From a virus: a stretch of DNA of 28,885 bases. The notes beneath the pieces are model-generated. The model saw nothing but the letters and a program-made list of their open reading frames with translations. It did no database searches and was not told the origin of the DNA. The translations under genes and the position numbers were made by a program. The stretch is taken from positions 3,217-32,101 of IMG/VR virus record IMGVR_UViG_3300030329_002261. The stretch is one strand, 5' to 3'. Shown in pieces: positions 1-7,943 of this stretch (the first letter of the stretch is position 1; every line of letters starts with the position of its first letter).

Positions 1-151
1 CTCTCATTCCCATATCAGGTGAATAAAAACCAGATGCTTCGTCTTTTCTTCGAGTGCCAGAAATCATTTTTCCGCCACCCATTTTCATTGCACGTCCACC
101 AGAGTTGAAACCAAAACCAGGGACCTGTTTATTGAATCGTTTATTAGGCAT
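1..151 (-). CDS. Partial small Gly/Met-rich protein, probably virion-associated (N-terminal 50 codons)
   Basis: The reading frame opens with ATG at 151 and runs off the left edge without a stop, so only the first 50 codons are visible. They are basic and rich in Gly and Met, with SGGRAMKMGGG around residues 17-27. I do not recognise a family. The start overlaps the stop of the next upstream gene as TAATG, which suggests translational coupling. It continues the minus-strand run of portal-region genes, so a minor virion or assembly role is likely by position only. Ordinary composition and an overlap typical of this genome support it as a real gene. Confidence 0.7.
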   Translation of the reverse strand, partial: MPNKRFNKQVPGFGFNSGGRAMKMGGGKMISGTRRKDEASGFYSPDMGMR

Positions 152-537
152 TATTTTTTTCCTCCGTTCCTAAAAATTTGTGTACCCTTTATACCATATA
201 TCGACGCCACGACAAGGATCCACAGGTTGGTGAACCATGACGGGAGCTGCGAGAACATCTCGAAAAATAATTTCACTTTGTCCATCGCTGTTGGGTCATC
301 TGAGATAACCGCATATGCGAGCACCAACACGGGCAAACTGAGAATTACGAGAACTGCCTCGTCCTTCCAGTCTGACTGTCTAGCCTCTAGCAATTTACCC
401 TGGTACTGCTCCTCGCCCCGGGCCATTTTCTCGGCATGCATAAGTTGTGCATCCGACATTGCCATTTTCGTTCTCTGCTTGTTAGCATAAATCTTACTTC
501 CAGCAGAAACGGCTAATTTAATCGCCGATAACCACAT
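151..537 (-). CDS. Small protein with two membrane segments, holin-like
   Basis: A 128-residue protein. Residues 1-58 are hydrophilic and helical, with Met and Glu/Gln-rich stretches and RQSDWKDE just before the membrane part. Two hydrophobic segments follow at about 61-78 and 102-117, separated by an acidic amphipathic stretch, with a basic tail ending NGGKK. This resembles the 3TM holin family described from gene transfer agents (Pfam GTA_holin_3TM), where a Trp/Arg/Asp motif precedes the first membrane helix; I assign it by resemblance, not by search. It lies in the portal neighbourhood, far from the endolysin at 27269-27745, so a structural or ejection membrane protein is the main alternative. 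Starts 3 nt after the 60-residue gene. Confidence 0.75.
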   Translation of the reverse strand: MWLSAIKLAVSAGSKIYANKQRTKMAMSDAQLMHAEKMARGEEQYQGKLLEARQSDWKDEAVLVILSLPVLVLAYAVISDDPTAMDKVKLFFEMFSQLPSWFTNLWILVVASIYGIKGTQIFRNGGKK

Positions 538-540
538 GAT

Positions 541-723
541 TTAGTACCAAGTAGCTTTCACCGGTTTTTTATCCGGTCTAATTCTTCTTGTTCCTTTTAC
601 ATCCACAGTCTGTGACTCGTTTGGCATAGTAGTTTCGATAACGATACCACCTTTTTGCATGCCATCCTTGTCTGCACCCAACTCTGGAGTAATTTTTGGA
701 TCTTTTACGTTATTTTTTTTCAT
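541..723 (-). CDS. Small basic hypothetical protein after the portal
   Basis: A 60-residue hydrophilic protein with a Lys-rich start, KGGIVIETTMPNE in the middle and a basic C-terminal part (GTRRIRPDKKPVK) ending in WY. I do not recognise it. The ATG at 723 has a good Shine-Dalgarno sequence, AAGGAG, about six bases upstream, and it lies 14 nt after the portal stop in the same operon. The position suggests a minor virion or assembly protein. No membrane segment or enzyme motif is visible. Confidence 0.75.
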   Translation of the reverse strand: MKKNNVKDPKITPELGADKDGMQKGGIVIETTMPNESQTVDVKGTRRIRPDKKPVKATWY

Positions 724-737
724 AGTTTCTCCTTATA

Positions 738-3251
738 CTATCTTTTTGGACCTTTCAAGATCTCTACATCAGCCATTTTGAATAAATCGTTCTGAATTTT
801 AGCTGTTTGAGACATTGCTTGCTTTGTTAATGATGTACTTGCTCGTAAATTTGCTAATTCTTCATTTTGTTCGAGCTTTTCATCAAACTGTTGTTGCCCC
901 ATTAGCTGTTTTGAACGATCCAAATCAATTTTTTCTTGATCTTGTTCACGTTTCATACTTTCATTCAACGCTCTGAGGTCTAATTCTCTTGCTTTTAGTT
1001 GTGCAACTGGATCATTTCCGAATGCACCCATAATTTCTTGCTCTTCTTGTCTAAATTCTCTCATCATTTCAGCAATTAATTTTGATTTTCTTGATTCCAT
1101 TTGAGTTGTAAGCGTTAAAATCTGTTGTTGCACTTGTGGATCTTGTTGCAGCTGTGGGTTTATTTGAATTGCTTGTTGTAATTGTGCAATTTGTTGTATC
1201 TCTTGTGCAAATTCTAACTCTAGTTGCTCTTGTGCCATCAAAGAAATGTGTTCAAAAATATTTTTTTCTAACGATGCGGTGATAACCGGATTATTTTTTG
1301 CCATATTCATAGCCATAAAATTTAAGTGGGCTGTAATGTGTGCTCTGTGGTCTTGACCTTTGAATGCTTGAAATGGTTTTCCTGTCATTGCCATGATGTT
1401 TTCTGCAGCAGGATCCATTGGCATTGGTTGTTGTGGTGGCGGCAATACTTGATCTATATTTTTTACACCGATTGCTTCGTACATGTCTCTGTACGCTTCG
1501 TATAAATTATGTATTTGTGGATTAGACATTGCTAATTGTAACTCTGTTTGTGCTAAACTTATTCTTTGTGATTGTGAAAATATATTTGGATCAGCAACAG
1601 GTATAATATCTATCTTGTCATCAAAGTCTGTAAGTTTTACTGTTCGTTGAGCGCCCACGACATCGTAAGGATACTCTGCTGGTAAATAAGTTTTAAATAC
1701 CCCAGCTAATAATTGAAACTCTTGTTTCATCGCCACATACATTCTTTTGTGTATGGCTGACATGACTCTTGAACCACGTTCTAACAGAGCTATGGTCGTA
1801 CCAACAGCTGCCTGCTGGTTGCCGTCACCGACCTGCATGTCAGCTATGGCGGCAAATCGTTGTCCTGCCTGAACTACAATTCCCATCAATTGCAATAAAG
1901 TCTGTGATGGTTCTTTAAAAGGTAAAGGCATAAATGCATCTCTGATGTTTCCACCAGGTGCATCCACATCTCTAAACTCTCCAGGTTGGATTGAATTTGC
2001 TTCGTCTCTAACACGAATACCTCGTTGTTTGAAACCTGCAGGCATGTTTGAAAAAGTGCCTGCATCTATTAGCTGTCTTAATGCGTTAGTCGCTGTTCTT
2101 GATAAGCCACCAATCATGTGTATTAAACCAAAGCCATAAAAACCTAGACCAGGTAAAAATTTAAAATGAACAAAATATTCTATTTTATTTTTTAATGGAT
2201 CGTTAGGTTGATAATTTCTTCGGATGGATAACACTTCTCTGCTACCTGCATCGAGTGTTACAATGTAAGGAAGTTTGATACCTGTCATGTCTCCAGCACT
2301 ATCTTTGTCTTCAAAACCTTCTAGATCTAAATTCATGTGAAACTCTAAAATAGTAAAGATATCATCATCCCTAGTTTTCTTGACACCCTCTAACTCTCTT
2401 TCTTTTTTTTCTACTTCTGATTCTTGAGAATAGCCGGGTGTAATTTCTATATCTCTATAAAAACCTGAAACTTGTTTTTTTCTTAAATCATTTTCTGACA
2501 TTTTTAATTTGTGTACAACTGCCTCTGCATCTTCAATAGATGTTGCAGTGTACGGAACTATCAAATCATCAGCTGGTACAAACTTTGAGACAGCTCTGCC
2601 TAAGAGCTCGTCATAATAGACTTTCTTGAAGGCAGAGCCACTAAGAGGGAGATAAAAAAGCATTTGATCGAACTCGGGTTCATACTCTTTCATCACATTC
2701 ATGAGCTGATAGTTCATGAAGTTTTTTACTCTAACAGATTGATCTTCTTTCTGTCTGCTCGGTGCACCCATAGTTTGAGTGTGCACTGGTCCATTCGCTG
2801 GAAGTAATTCTTTGTAAGCCTGTGCTTGAAACTGTGTAACAGCTTCACCTAATACTGGGTGTGTTACACCACTTGCATTTTGAAACGGTTGTGTTCTATT
2901 TTCATATTTAAAACCAAGAAGATCTAAACCTTTTGTATAACTATCTTCCCAATCTTTTCTAGATGTTTTGTAGTTTTCATAATTCTCGTAAATTTCAGAC
3001 CCTAATCTACCTAAAAGTTCTTCTGGTAAAAGATCTGCTAAATTATCAAAGTGTGTTGCAGTGCCCGGTTGATTGACAGCTTCTGGATCAAAATTAATTT
3101 CAACGGAACCATCTTCTTGCTCCTCAATTTTTACATCTTCAGGACCAACTTGTTCTTGAATTTTTTGTTCCGTAGCTACTTCTAATTCTTTTTCGCTAGG
3201 CGTTTTTATTGTTTGCTCTACGTTTGGAAGAGCTTTGTCTATTTCTGCCAT
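738..3251 (-). CDS. Portal protein (podovirus/P22-like type)
   Basis: An 837-residue protein that would form the dodecameric ring at the head vertex through which DNA is packaged and ejected. The N-terminal 80 residues are acidic and probably disordered. The core carries features I associate with portals of marine podoviruses: NASGVTHPVLGEAV, LPANGPVHTQ, YLPLSGSAFKKVYY, PADDLIVPY and PYIVTLD, then GLGFYGFGLIHMIGGL and MQVGDGNQQAAVGTTIALLERGSRV. The last 200 residues are a long Gln/Glu-rich helical region (about 640-800), like the barrel and coiled tail of P22-type portals. ATG at 3251 has GGAG upstream. It lies downstream of terminase and two structural-type genes, as expected. Family assignment is strong, exact subfamily less so. 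Confidence 0.93.
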   Translation of the reverse strand: MAEIDKALPNVEQTIKTPSEKELEVATEQKIQEQVGPEDVKIEEQEDGSVEINFDPEAVNQPGTATHFDNLADLLPEELLGRLGSEIYENYENYKTSRKDWEDSYTKGLDLLGFKYENRTQPFQNASGVTHPVLGEAVTQFQAQAYKELLPANGPVHTQTMGAPSRQKEDQSVRVKNFMNYQLMNVMKEYEPEFDQMLFYLPLSGSAFKKVYYDELLGRAVSKFVPADDLIVPYTATSIEDAEAVVHKLKMSENDLRKKQVSGFYRDIEITPGYSQESEVEKKERELEGVKKTRDDDIFTILEFHMNLDLEGFEDKDSAGDMTGIKLPYIVTLDAGSREVLSIRRNYQPNDPLKNKIEYFVHFKFLPGLGFYGFGLIHMIGGLSRTATNALRQLIDAGTFSNMPAGFKQRGIRVRDEANSIQPGEFRDVDAPGGNIRDAFMPLPFKEPSQTLLQLMGIVVQAGQRFAAIADMQVGDGNQQAAVGTTIALLERGSRVMSAIHKRMYVAMKQEFQLLAGVFKTYLPAEYPYDVVGAQRTVKLTDFDDKIDIIPVADPNIFSQSQRISLAQTELQLAMSNPQIHNLYEAYRDMYEAIGVKNIDQVLPPPQQPMPMDPAAENIMAMTGKPFQAFKGQDHRAHITAHLNFMAMNMAKNNPVITASLEKNIFEHISLMAQEQLELEFAQEIQQIAQLQQAIQINPQLQQDPQVQQQILTLTTQMESRKSKLIAEMMREFRQEEQEIMGAFGNDPVAQLKARELDLRALNESMKREQDQEKIDLDRSKQLMGQQQFDEKLEQNEELANLRASTSLTKQAMSQTAKIQNDLFKMADVEILKGPKR

Positions 3252-3360
3252 TTATTTTCTCCGAGTTCCGAACCACTATAGTCGGTTTATAAGGAACATT
3301 CAACCCTTGTGGGTTGGGTCCTCTGAGTGGTGGAATTGTTCTAGTTAATCGTTTTATCAT
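3196..3360 (-). CDS. Small basic protein overlapping the portal start
   Basis: A 54-residue frame from ATG at 3360 to TAG at 3196. The N-terminal half, MIKRLTRTIPPLRGPNPQGL, is Pro/Gly/Arg-rich and resembles a tiny protein I recall just before portal genes of marine podoviruses. It starts inside the stop of the preceding 548-residue gene (ATGA overlap at 3360-3357), the usual coupling signal here. Its last 18 codons run into the portal gene in another frame, so the functional part is probably the first 35 residues. Function is unknown; the position suggests a head-neck accessory. Without this gene the 105 nt before the portal would be an unusually large gap for this operon. Confidence 0.6.
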   Translation of the reverse strand: MIKRLTRTIPPLRGPNPQGLNVPYKPTIVVRNSEKINGRNRQSSSKRRANNKNA

Positions 3361-5003
3361 CTATTTTCACCACCACCAAATGTTTTAGTAAAACTTATAA
3401 AAGCCCCTGGATCTTTCATAAGTCCCTCTTTTGTTATGCCTACGCCATAGTTAAGATTGCCCCCAAATAAAGGCGTTGAACCACCAAAACTTAATTCGGG
3501 ATTAAGATCTATATCATCAGGATTTATAAAATCACTAAATCGTTGTCTAAGATTTAATAAGCCATAATTAGTGGGTAAACTAAAATCTATAAATTTAGGC
3601 ACACCAACATCAAAAAATTGATCCTTTCCAATGTTTACTGTAAATTTATCAAAAAGAGGAACAGTATTTTTTGGTGGTGAGATATTTGTGGGTTTATCAT
3701 CTCTTGAATCATCTCTACCTATTGGACCACCTGGTCTGTCGGGGTTAGCAGATCTATCAAAAGATTTAGTAGAAGCATCCATGCCGCCACCTTGAAAACC
3801 TACTCTGCCACCATTTTTAAGTCCCATGATTCCTTCTTCTTCCACAGACTCAACATCTAAATTTCTATCTTTGTAATCAGAATATTTTTTAGCTAACTCT
3901 GGACCAAGAAAATATGCAATACCTAATTCTTCACCCTCTAGTCCTTCATCTTTTGCTTTTGCAACATCCGATACACCAAGTGCAACACCAACTGCTCCTA
4001 CAAACGGAATGAATGGTGCAACAGCTCTAATTGTCCCTTTGCCAAGACCTTTTAAGATTGTACTAGTTGGAATATCAATATCTTTTATTTTATTAATTTT
4101 TGATTCTATGGGAACTTTTTTAAGTTCATCCCGCACATAAGTTTTAGATGGATAACTTGTTGGATCTAAGTTATCATAATTTTTTAACTTAGCTGTAAAT
4201 GCTTTAAACTCGTCTCTTAACAAAGCACCCTCTGGTCTATCTATTTTAGATGCAGTTGTAATTCCAGGAAGAGTTTTTAATTTTTCAATATTGGATATTT
4301 TTTTCTCAAAAGTTTTTCTTTCTTTTCCTGTCATGTCTCTAAAAATTTTATCTTCTCCCTCTATACCTGCAAAAGTTTTTTTAAAGTTTCCACCTTTTTT
4401 TAAAAACTCTCCTGTATCAGGATTAACTTTAAAATAACCAATCGTGCCTTTAAAATTTTTCCCTAAATTTTTAACAGCTGTTTCACTATTCTTTTTTGCT
4501 AATGCATTTAATTCTAATATTTTTTTCTTATAACCCTCTGGTTTATTTTTAATTAATAACTCTTGCTCCTCTGCAATTGTTTGTCCAACTCTATTATAAC
4601 CCTCTAATGCTCTATTCATTTTTGCATCAATTACACCAGTTGATTTTGTGCCTGGAGGAGCGCTTTTAATAATGGGAAATATGTGACTAAAATTTTTTCC
4701 TATCTCTTTACCACCTCTGATAGAAATTTCTCCACCTTGTGCTATTTTTATTTTTTTAGCTCTTTTAATATTTTCTAGATTAGGTTCTTTAAATTTTCTT
4801 TTACCTTCAAATTTAAATTTTAGTCCAGGTCTTTCTGTTTCTTTTCTAGTTAAAATTTTTATTTTGTTTAACTTACCTTCACCTCTAAAATCTTTTTTAG
4901 TCCAGTTATCAGGATAACTATCAATGATAGCTTGTATCTCTTCATCTGTTCTAAGTATAAATTGATTACTACCTAAAGGATTTCTATTAAAAGAGGTGGC
5001 CAT
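3357..5003 (-). CDS. Large structural-type protein, probable internal virion protein
   Basis: A 548-residue Lys-rich protein. Residues 1-300 are basic and helical. A hydrophobic, Gly/Ala-rich stretch follows at about 328-355 (GTIRAVAPFIPFVGAVGVAL), then an acidic segment, then LKNGGRVGFQGGG near 395-408, a Gly-rich motif common in proteins of this phage type. A Pro/Asp-rich linker and a C-terminal part with alternating hydrophobic residues and NYG repeats (about 445-548) could be beta-rich. The start has the strong Shine-Dalgarno GGAGGT, and the gene sits between terminase and portal. An internal virion or ejection protein that touches membrane is my best inference. No catalytic motif was recognised. 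Confidence 0.8.
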   Translation of the reverse strand: MATSFNRNPLGSNQFILRTDEEIQAIIDSYPDNWTKKDFRGEGKLNKIKILTRKETERPGLKFKFEGKRKFKEPNLENIKRAKKIKIAQGGEISIRGGKEIGKNFSHIFPIIKSAPPGTKSTGVIDAKMNRALEGYNRVGQTIAEEQELLIKNKPEGYKKKILELNALAKKNSETAVKNLGKNFKGTIGYFKVNPDTGEFLKKGGNFKKTFAGIEGEDKIFRDMTGKERKTFEKKISNIEKLKTLPGITTASKIDRPEGALLRDEFKAFTAKLKNYDNLDPTSYPSKTYVRDELKKVPIESKINKIKDIDIPTSTILKGLGKGTIRAVAPFIPFVGAVGVALGVSDVAKAKDEGLEGEELGIAYFLGPELAKKYSDYKDRNLDVESVEEEGIMGLKNGGRVGFQGGGMDASTKSFDRSANPDRPGGPIGRDDSRDDKPTNISPPKNTVPLFDKFTVNIGKDQFFDVGVPKFIDFSLPTNYGLLNLRQRFSDFINPDDIDLNPELSFGGSTPLFGGNLNYGVGITKEGLMKDPGAFISFTKTFGGGENR

Positions 5004-5432
5004 TTAGACCTCCAGTAATTTCGACAAACCACCTTCTGCGAGGGATATAACTTTTTTCTCTTTAACAACTTCTTCTGTTTCTACTGGAGCTTTTGCTTCA
5101 CCAGCGAAAGCCGCTGATCTAAACTGTTCAAAAGACATTGGTTCTAATCCTTGTTCTAACATATCGAAAACATATTTTTCATATTCTTCAACTAACAACG
5201 GATCTCTTTCAGCCACTGTCATATCTTTTTTAGGACGATCTGCAACTAACATTGCTTCATCAGTTGCCATGATACCTTCTTTTGGTTTGGATGATTTACC
5301 AAACGTCATATCTAAAAATTCCATCATGTCAGAGATTTCTTGTAAACTCATTGTATCTAACTTATCTTTCACACCCTCGTAACTTGACGGGTATTCTTTC
5401 TTCATCATTTCTATAAGTGTTTCTTTATCCAT
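5004..5432 (-). CDS. Small acidic hypothetical protein between terminase and portal
   Basis: A 142-residue acidic protein. Residues 1-45 are helical and Met-rich (SLQEISDMMEFLDMTFG), followed by a linker with MATDEAMLVADRPKKDMT, a second helical block containing YEKYVFDMLEQGLEPMSFEQF, and a C-terminal tail ending LAEGGLSKLLEV. I do not recognise a named family. It starts one base after the terminase stop and ends directly before the next ATG, so it is in the packaging/structural operon. A head-assembly or minor virion role is inferred from position. Confidence 0.75.
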   Translation of the reverse strand: MDKETLIEMMKKEYPSSYEGVKDKLDTMSLQEISDMMEFLDMTFGKSSKPKEGIMATDEAMLVADRPKKDMTVAERDPLLVEEYEKYVFDMLEQGLEPMSFEQFRSAAFAGEAKAPVETEEVVKEKKVISLAEGGLSKLLEV

Positions 5433-5433
5433 A

Positions 5434-6915
5434 CTAATAATACTCCAACTGTCGTTTTATAATCGGCTCATCTTTTTCATCCTCTGGATGACGAATTAAA
5501 CCGCCTTGTCGTATTCTCATCAACGCCTGTGTTGTGCTATCAACATAGTCATCATGGTCCCCATGTGGAAACGCTGCACATTCTTCGACCACTTCTTGCG
5601 CAAAGTGTTCATGCATAGGAGCCCAAACTTTTCCGCTTTCAAAAAGCGGAGATATTGAGTTTACTCTCGCTTGTTTATCATTTCCACGGCTCGGTGTAAA
5701 GTTAATTACAGGTATCCCCATTCTTCTTAATTCTGATGTTAACGGTATCCCCGATGCCTTGGCCTCGATTAAAACTGAGTCAGGCCTCCAAAATAGATAC
5801 TCTTCATGAGCCACCCTACGTAATTCAGGAAACTCGAACCTATCTTTGAAAGCATTTAATAATATAATATTATAGCCATTGTCTTCATCTTCAAAAACTC
5901 CCCATGTAGTTATCGCACTAAAGTCGGCTGTTTCTCTTTTTAAAAATGCTGTATCGTAACTTTGGATAATATAATCTACACGAGGTGGATTTTTACCTTC
6001 CCAGTTTTGCCACCACTCTCGTTTTATAATAGCTCCTTCTTCTGCTGTTGGCTGTTGCATATATTGTGCATTCCAGTTTGAAACAGGAATAGATGCTTTT
6101 GTTTTTTCTAATTCATCTTGGGTCCAATACTCTGGCCACACAGGTTTACCACTTGGTAACAATGCTGGCAGTTCAACAACTTCCCATTGATCAGAGTCAT
6201 TTTCTCCCTGAGCCCTGATTAATTGTCCAGTTAGATCTTTGGTATTCCACCGTGTCATGACGATAACGATTCGTCCGCCTGGTTGTAAACGTTGACGTGG
6301 ACCTGATGTATACCAGTTCCATGCTTTCTCGAAAGACTTACTATCTTTTCTAATATCTTGTTCTTTGTGTGGATCATCGATGATTAGTAGATCAGCACCA
6401 CGACCTGTTATTGCTCCACCAACACCGGCAGCGAAATATTCTCCTCCCTGTTCCGTTTTCCATTTACCAGCGGCTTGAGAGTCTTCTTGCAGTCTCGTAT
6501 CAAACAGTTCCCGGTATCGGGGCTCATCGACCAGGTTTTTTGTTTTACGTCCGAAGTCGACAGCTAGATCAGCCGTGTGAGTTGCTTGAATAATCTTTAA
6601 TCGGGGATCACGGCCAACCATCCATGCCGGAAGTAAGTATGAGGCAAACTCCGACTTTGTGTGTCTTGGCGGCATGTTGATGATTAGACGTTTTATTTTG
6701 CCAGAGGCAAGTTCGTTAAATTTTTTATTAATAATTTTGTGATGTGAACCTTCGATAAACTCAGGCCAAACATATTTCACAAAACTTAAAAAGTTGTTTT
6801 CTATTCTTGGTTTGGCTTTTGCTAGTTCCAGACTTCTTTCCAATTCCAAAAGTCTTTCACTTTCTTCTTTGGTCAATCCGTCAAAATTTTTTGAAAAATT
6901 TTTTTCATTAGACAT
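5434..6915 (-). CDS. terL: Terminase large subunit (packaging ATPase and nuclease)
   Basis: This is the DNA-packaging motor: an N-terminal ATPase and a C-terminal RNase H-like nuclease that cuts the concatemer. From the ATG at 6915 (493 residues) the motifs are MPPRHTKSE (Walker A, about 81-89), LLIIDDPHKE (Walker B, about 176-185) and MTRWNTKDLTG (coupling motif, about 220-230). The nuclease carries IQSYDTAF, LIEAKASG and HDDYVDS as the three acidic clusters. An in-frame ATG at 6945 would add ten residues; neither start has a convincing ribosome-binding site, and I prefer 6915 because the extension is poor in character. It is first in the structural operon, after a 375-nt structured intergenic region. 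The small subunit is encoded apart, on the opposite strand at 10557. Confidence 0.95.
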   Translation of the reverse strand: MSNEKNFSKNFDGLTKEESERLLELERSLELAKAKPRIENNFLSFVKYVWPEFIEGSHHKIINKKFNELASGKIKRLIINMPPRHTKSEFASYLLPAWMVGRDPRLKIIQATHTADLAVDFGRKTKNLVDEPRYRELFDTRLQEDSQAAGKWKTEQGGEYFAAGVGGAITGRGADLLIIDDPHKEQDIRKDSKSFEKAWNWYTSGPRQRLQPGGRIVIVMTRWNTKDLTGQLIRAQGENDSDQWEVVELPALLPSGKPVWPEYWTQDELEKTKASIPVSNWNAQYMQQPTAEEGAIIKREWWQNWEGKNPPRVDYIIQSYDTAFLKRETADFSAITTWGVFEDEDNGYNIILLNAFKDRFEFPELRRVAHEEYLFWRPDSVLIEAKASGIPLTSELRRMGIPVINFTPSRGNDKQARVNSISPLFESGKVWAPMHEHFAQEVVEECAAFPHGDHDDYVDSTTQALMRIRQGGLIRHPEDEKDEPIIKRQLEYY

Positions 6916-7053
6916 ATGTAAATTTATTTTCAAAACCTTTACCATAACTATGTGAATTCGACAATATATACGCTGTCTGGGACCCCTTTGCGTAGAAAGG
7001 GGGGTCGATGTTTATAAATACAATAAAAACGTCGACCGGTCTGGTACCTCTAT

Positions 7054-7084
7054 GGGTGGGCCCGCCCGTGCACAAGCCCCCCAC
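7054..7084. repeat. GC-rich dispersed repeat, copy 1
   Basis: The 14-mer GGGTGGGCCCGCCC, followed after a few bases by ACAAGC and a C-run, occurs here and again at 9065-9094 in the same orientation. Both copies lie in GC-rich intergenic DNA of an otherwise AT-rich genome. The 14-mer is nearly self-complementary. Confidence 0.7.
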
Positions 7085-7157
7085 GGCGCGGCCCATTTTG
7101 GACACTGTTGCATATTTACAATATTGACTGTGGTTTTTATGCCAGGATTCCTGGAGC

Positions 7158-7222
7158 TATGCAGTTTTTGCATGGGATATTCTGGGAAAGGGTATGCAAT
7201 TATTGCATGGGATATTATAGGA
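7158..7222. repeat. Two tandem 30-nt repeats with internal palindromes
   Basis: Copies at 7158-7187 and 7193-7222 match at about 25 of 30 positions, with a period of 35 nt. Each starts with TATGCA, has six variable bases and continues TGCATGGGATATT. Each therefore contains an inverted repeat, ATGCA-n5-TGCAT in copy 1 and ATGCAA-n3-TTGCAT in copy 2, followed by a -10-like TATTCT or TATTAT. Two spaced dyads of this kind look like an operator, or binding sites for an origin or packaging protein. I found no -35 box correctly placed for either. Confidence 0.65.
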
Positions 7223-7223
7223 T

Positions 7224-7263
7224 TATAAATAAAAAAACCGGGGCGCATTTCTGCGCCCCGGTT
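7224..7263 (-). terminator. Intrinsic terminator after the 7290-7888 operon
   Basis: A perfect 12-bp stem (7236-7247 with 7252-7263, AACCGGGGCGCA paired with its complement) closes a four-base loop, GAAA on the minus strand. On the minus strand it is followed at once by seven T. It lies 26 nt after the stop at 7290. The orientation is clear because the T-run is only on the minus-strand side. Confidence 0.92.
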
Positions 7264-7289
7264 CAGGATACACTATGGAAAGTGTTCGG

Positions 7290-7505
7290 TTAAAATAAAG
7301 TGAGTTGTTTGTCCTCTACTTCATCTGTTAATACTAATGGTTCAGCCTCAAACAGTACCGCGTGAAACTCTACATTATTTTTAGTATTAATTAAATTATG
7401 GGCCTCAATTAGTTTAGTAGCCTGTTCATAAGTCTTAGCAGTTCCTACTACTGAAAAAATTGAGGGCTGACTTCCCCATGTCTCTTTTTTAATTATTAGA
7501 TGCAT
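7290..7505 (-). CDS. Small hypothetical protein, last gene before the terminator
   Basis: A 71-residue protein from ATG at 7505. This start is chosen over the in-frame ATG at 7553 because a perfect AGGAGG lies about nine bases upstream and because the longer form would lie inside the 58-residue gene before it. The protein is mixed alpha/beta in character: MHLIIKKETWG, then FSVVGTAKTYEQATKLIEAH, then EFHAVLFEAEPLVL, with an acidic end DEVEDKQLTLF. I do not recognise a family. Its intrinsic terminator follows, so it closes the short operon that starts at 7888. Confidence 0.75.
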   Translation of the reverse strand: MHLIIKKETWGSQPSIFSVVGTAKTYEQATKLIEAHNLINTKNNVEFHAVLFEAEPLVLTDEVEDKQLTLF

Positions 7506-7665
7506 GTTTATTTTCCTCCTTATTTTTTTTAAACGATTTAGCCAACTGTTCATTTAAGAATAGTTGTCGATCAATTTCTCTGATCCTCATTTCACTATGA
7601 AGCCATAGAGCGAAACCAGATCCCATCAAAATTAATCCTAGGTATAAGATTATATTCCAATCCAT
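7489..7665 (-). CDS. 58-residue single-pass membrane protein
   Basis: ATG at 7665 to TAA at 7489. Residues 3-21 form one membrane segment (WNIILYLGLILMGSGFALW), followed by a charged helical tail containing MRIREIDRQLFLNEQLAKS and ending KKNKEENKHASNN. The layout is typical of small phage inner-membrane proteins with a cytoplasmic or periplasmic coiled tail. It starts five bases after the preceding gene's stop and overlaps the next start by 17 nt, fitting the operon. Holin- or spanin-like functions are possible but unsupported by any specific motif. Confidence 0.7.
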   Translation of the reverse strand: MDWNIILYLGLILMGSGFALWLHSEMRIREIDRQLFLNEQLAKSFKKNKEENKHASNN

Positions 7666-7669
7666 ATAC

Positions 7670-7888
7670 TTATCCTGCCTTTCTATTTATGTTGATTGAC
7701 ATCTTAACGGGTCTAGTTGCGCACCTGTAATTATTTCTGAAGGTGTCATAATAGATAACGTACTTTGATGTTGAAGTACATTTATTGTCCCATAAGAAAG
7801 TTCTAGTTATAAACTTACCATACTTCTTAGCATAGTAACTTATAAGACCAGTTGTGCCTTCCTTAATATTTATTTCTTTCTGTTTCAT
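7670..7888 (-). CDS. Small basic hypothetical protein, first gene of a short operon
   Basis: A 72-residue basic protein. ATG at 7888 is preceded by AGAAAGGA at suitable distance, and a TTGACA/TATAAT pair lies just upstream. It contains TTGLISYYAKKYGKFI and many Tyr, Lys and Arg residues, with two Cys (about residues 37 and 56). I do not recognise a family. No membrane segment is visible. High basic content is compatible with nucleic-acid binding, which is inference only. Confidence 0.7.
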   Translation of the reverse strand: MKQKEINIKEGTTGLISYYAKKYGKFITRTFLWDNKCTSTSKYVIYYDTFRNNYRCATRPVKMSININRKAG

Positions 7889-7913
7889 ATATCCTTTCTG
7901 CTATACCTGGGAT

Positions 7914-7940
7914 ATTATATGATACCCCAGGCATTGTCAA
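7914..7940 (-). promoter_or_regulatory. Sigma70-type promoter for the 7888 operon
   Basis: Minus-strand TTGACA at 7940-7935 and TATAAT at 7919-7914, separated by 15 bases (short, but both hexamers are perfect). The -35 is part of CTATTGACAA, shared with the promoters at 8557 and 25367. The predicted start near 7907 leaves a leader of about 19 nt containing the ribosome-binding site. Confidence 0.7.
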
Positions 7941-7943
7941 TAG

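Larger units (their letters stand above)
6916..7289. other. GC-rich intergenic region before terminase with hairpins and repeats
   Basis: There is no convincing protein gene here; the short open frames on both strands have repetitive or unnatural composition. Visible content: a hairpin pairing 6981-6989 with 6996-7006 (GACCCCTTT with AAAGGGG and two bulged G), a GC-rich structured segment at 7054-7094 whose arms GGGCC...CCGTG pair with CACGG...GGCCC, a near-palindrome CCAGGATTCCTGG at 7143-7155, two tandem 30-nt repeats (7158-7222) and the minus-strand terminator at 7224-7263. On the minus strand this is the leader of the terminase operon. No TTGACA box was found here, so where that operon's promoter lies is unclear. 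Confidence 0.6.

Noticed and set aside
3274-3281. CACTATAG, the end of a T7-type promoter
   Set aside because: The upstream part of the T7 consensus is absent, it reads antisense to the genes, and no phage RNA polymerase is visible.
6908-7293. Short open frames of 61-78 codons on both strands before terminase
   Set aside because: They cross hairpins and repeats, have repetitive composition, and have no ribosome-binding sites.
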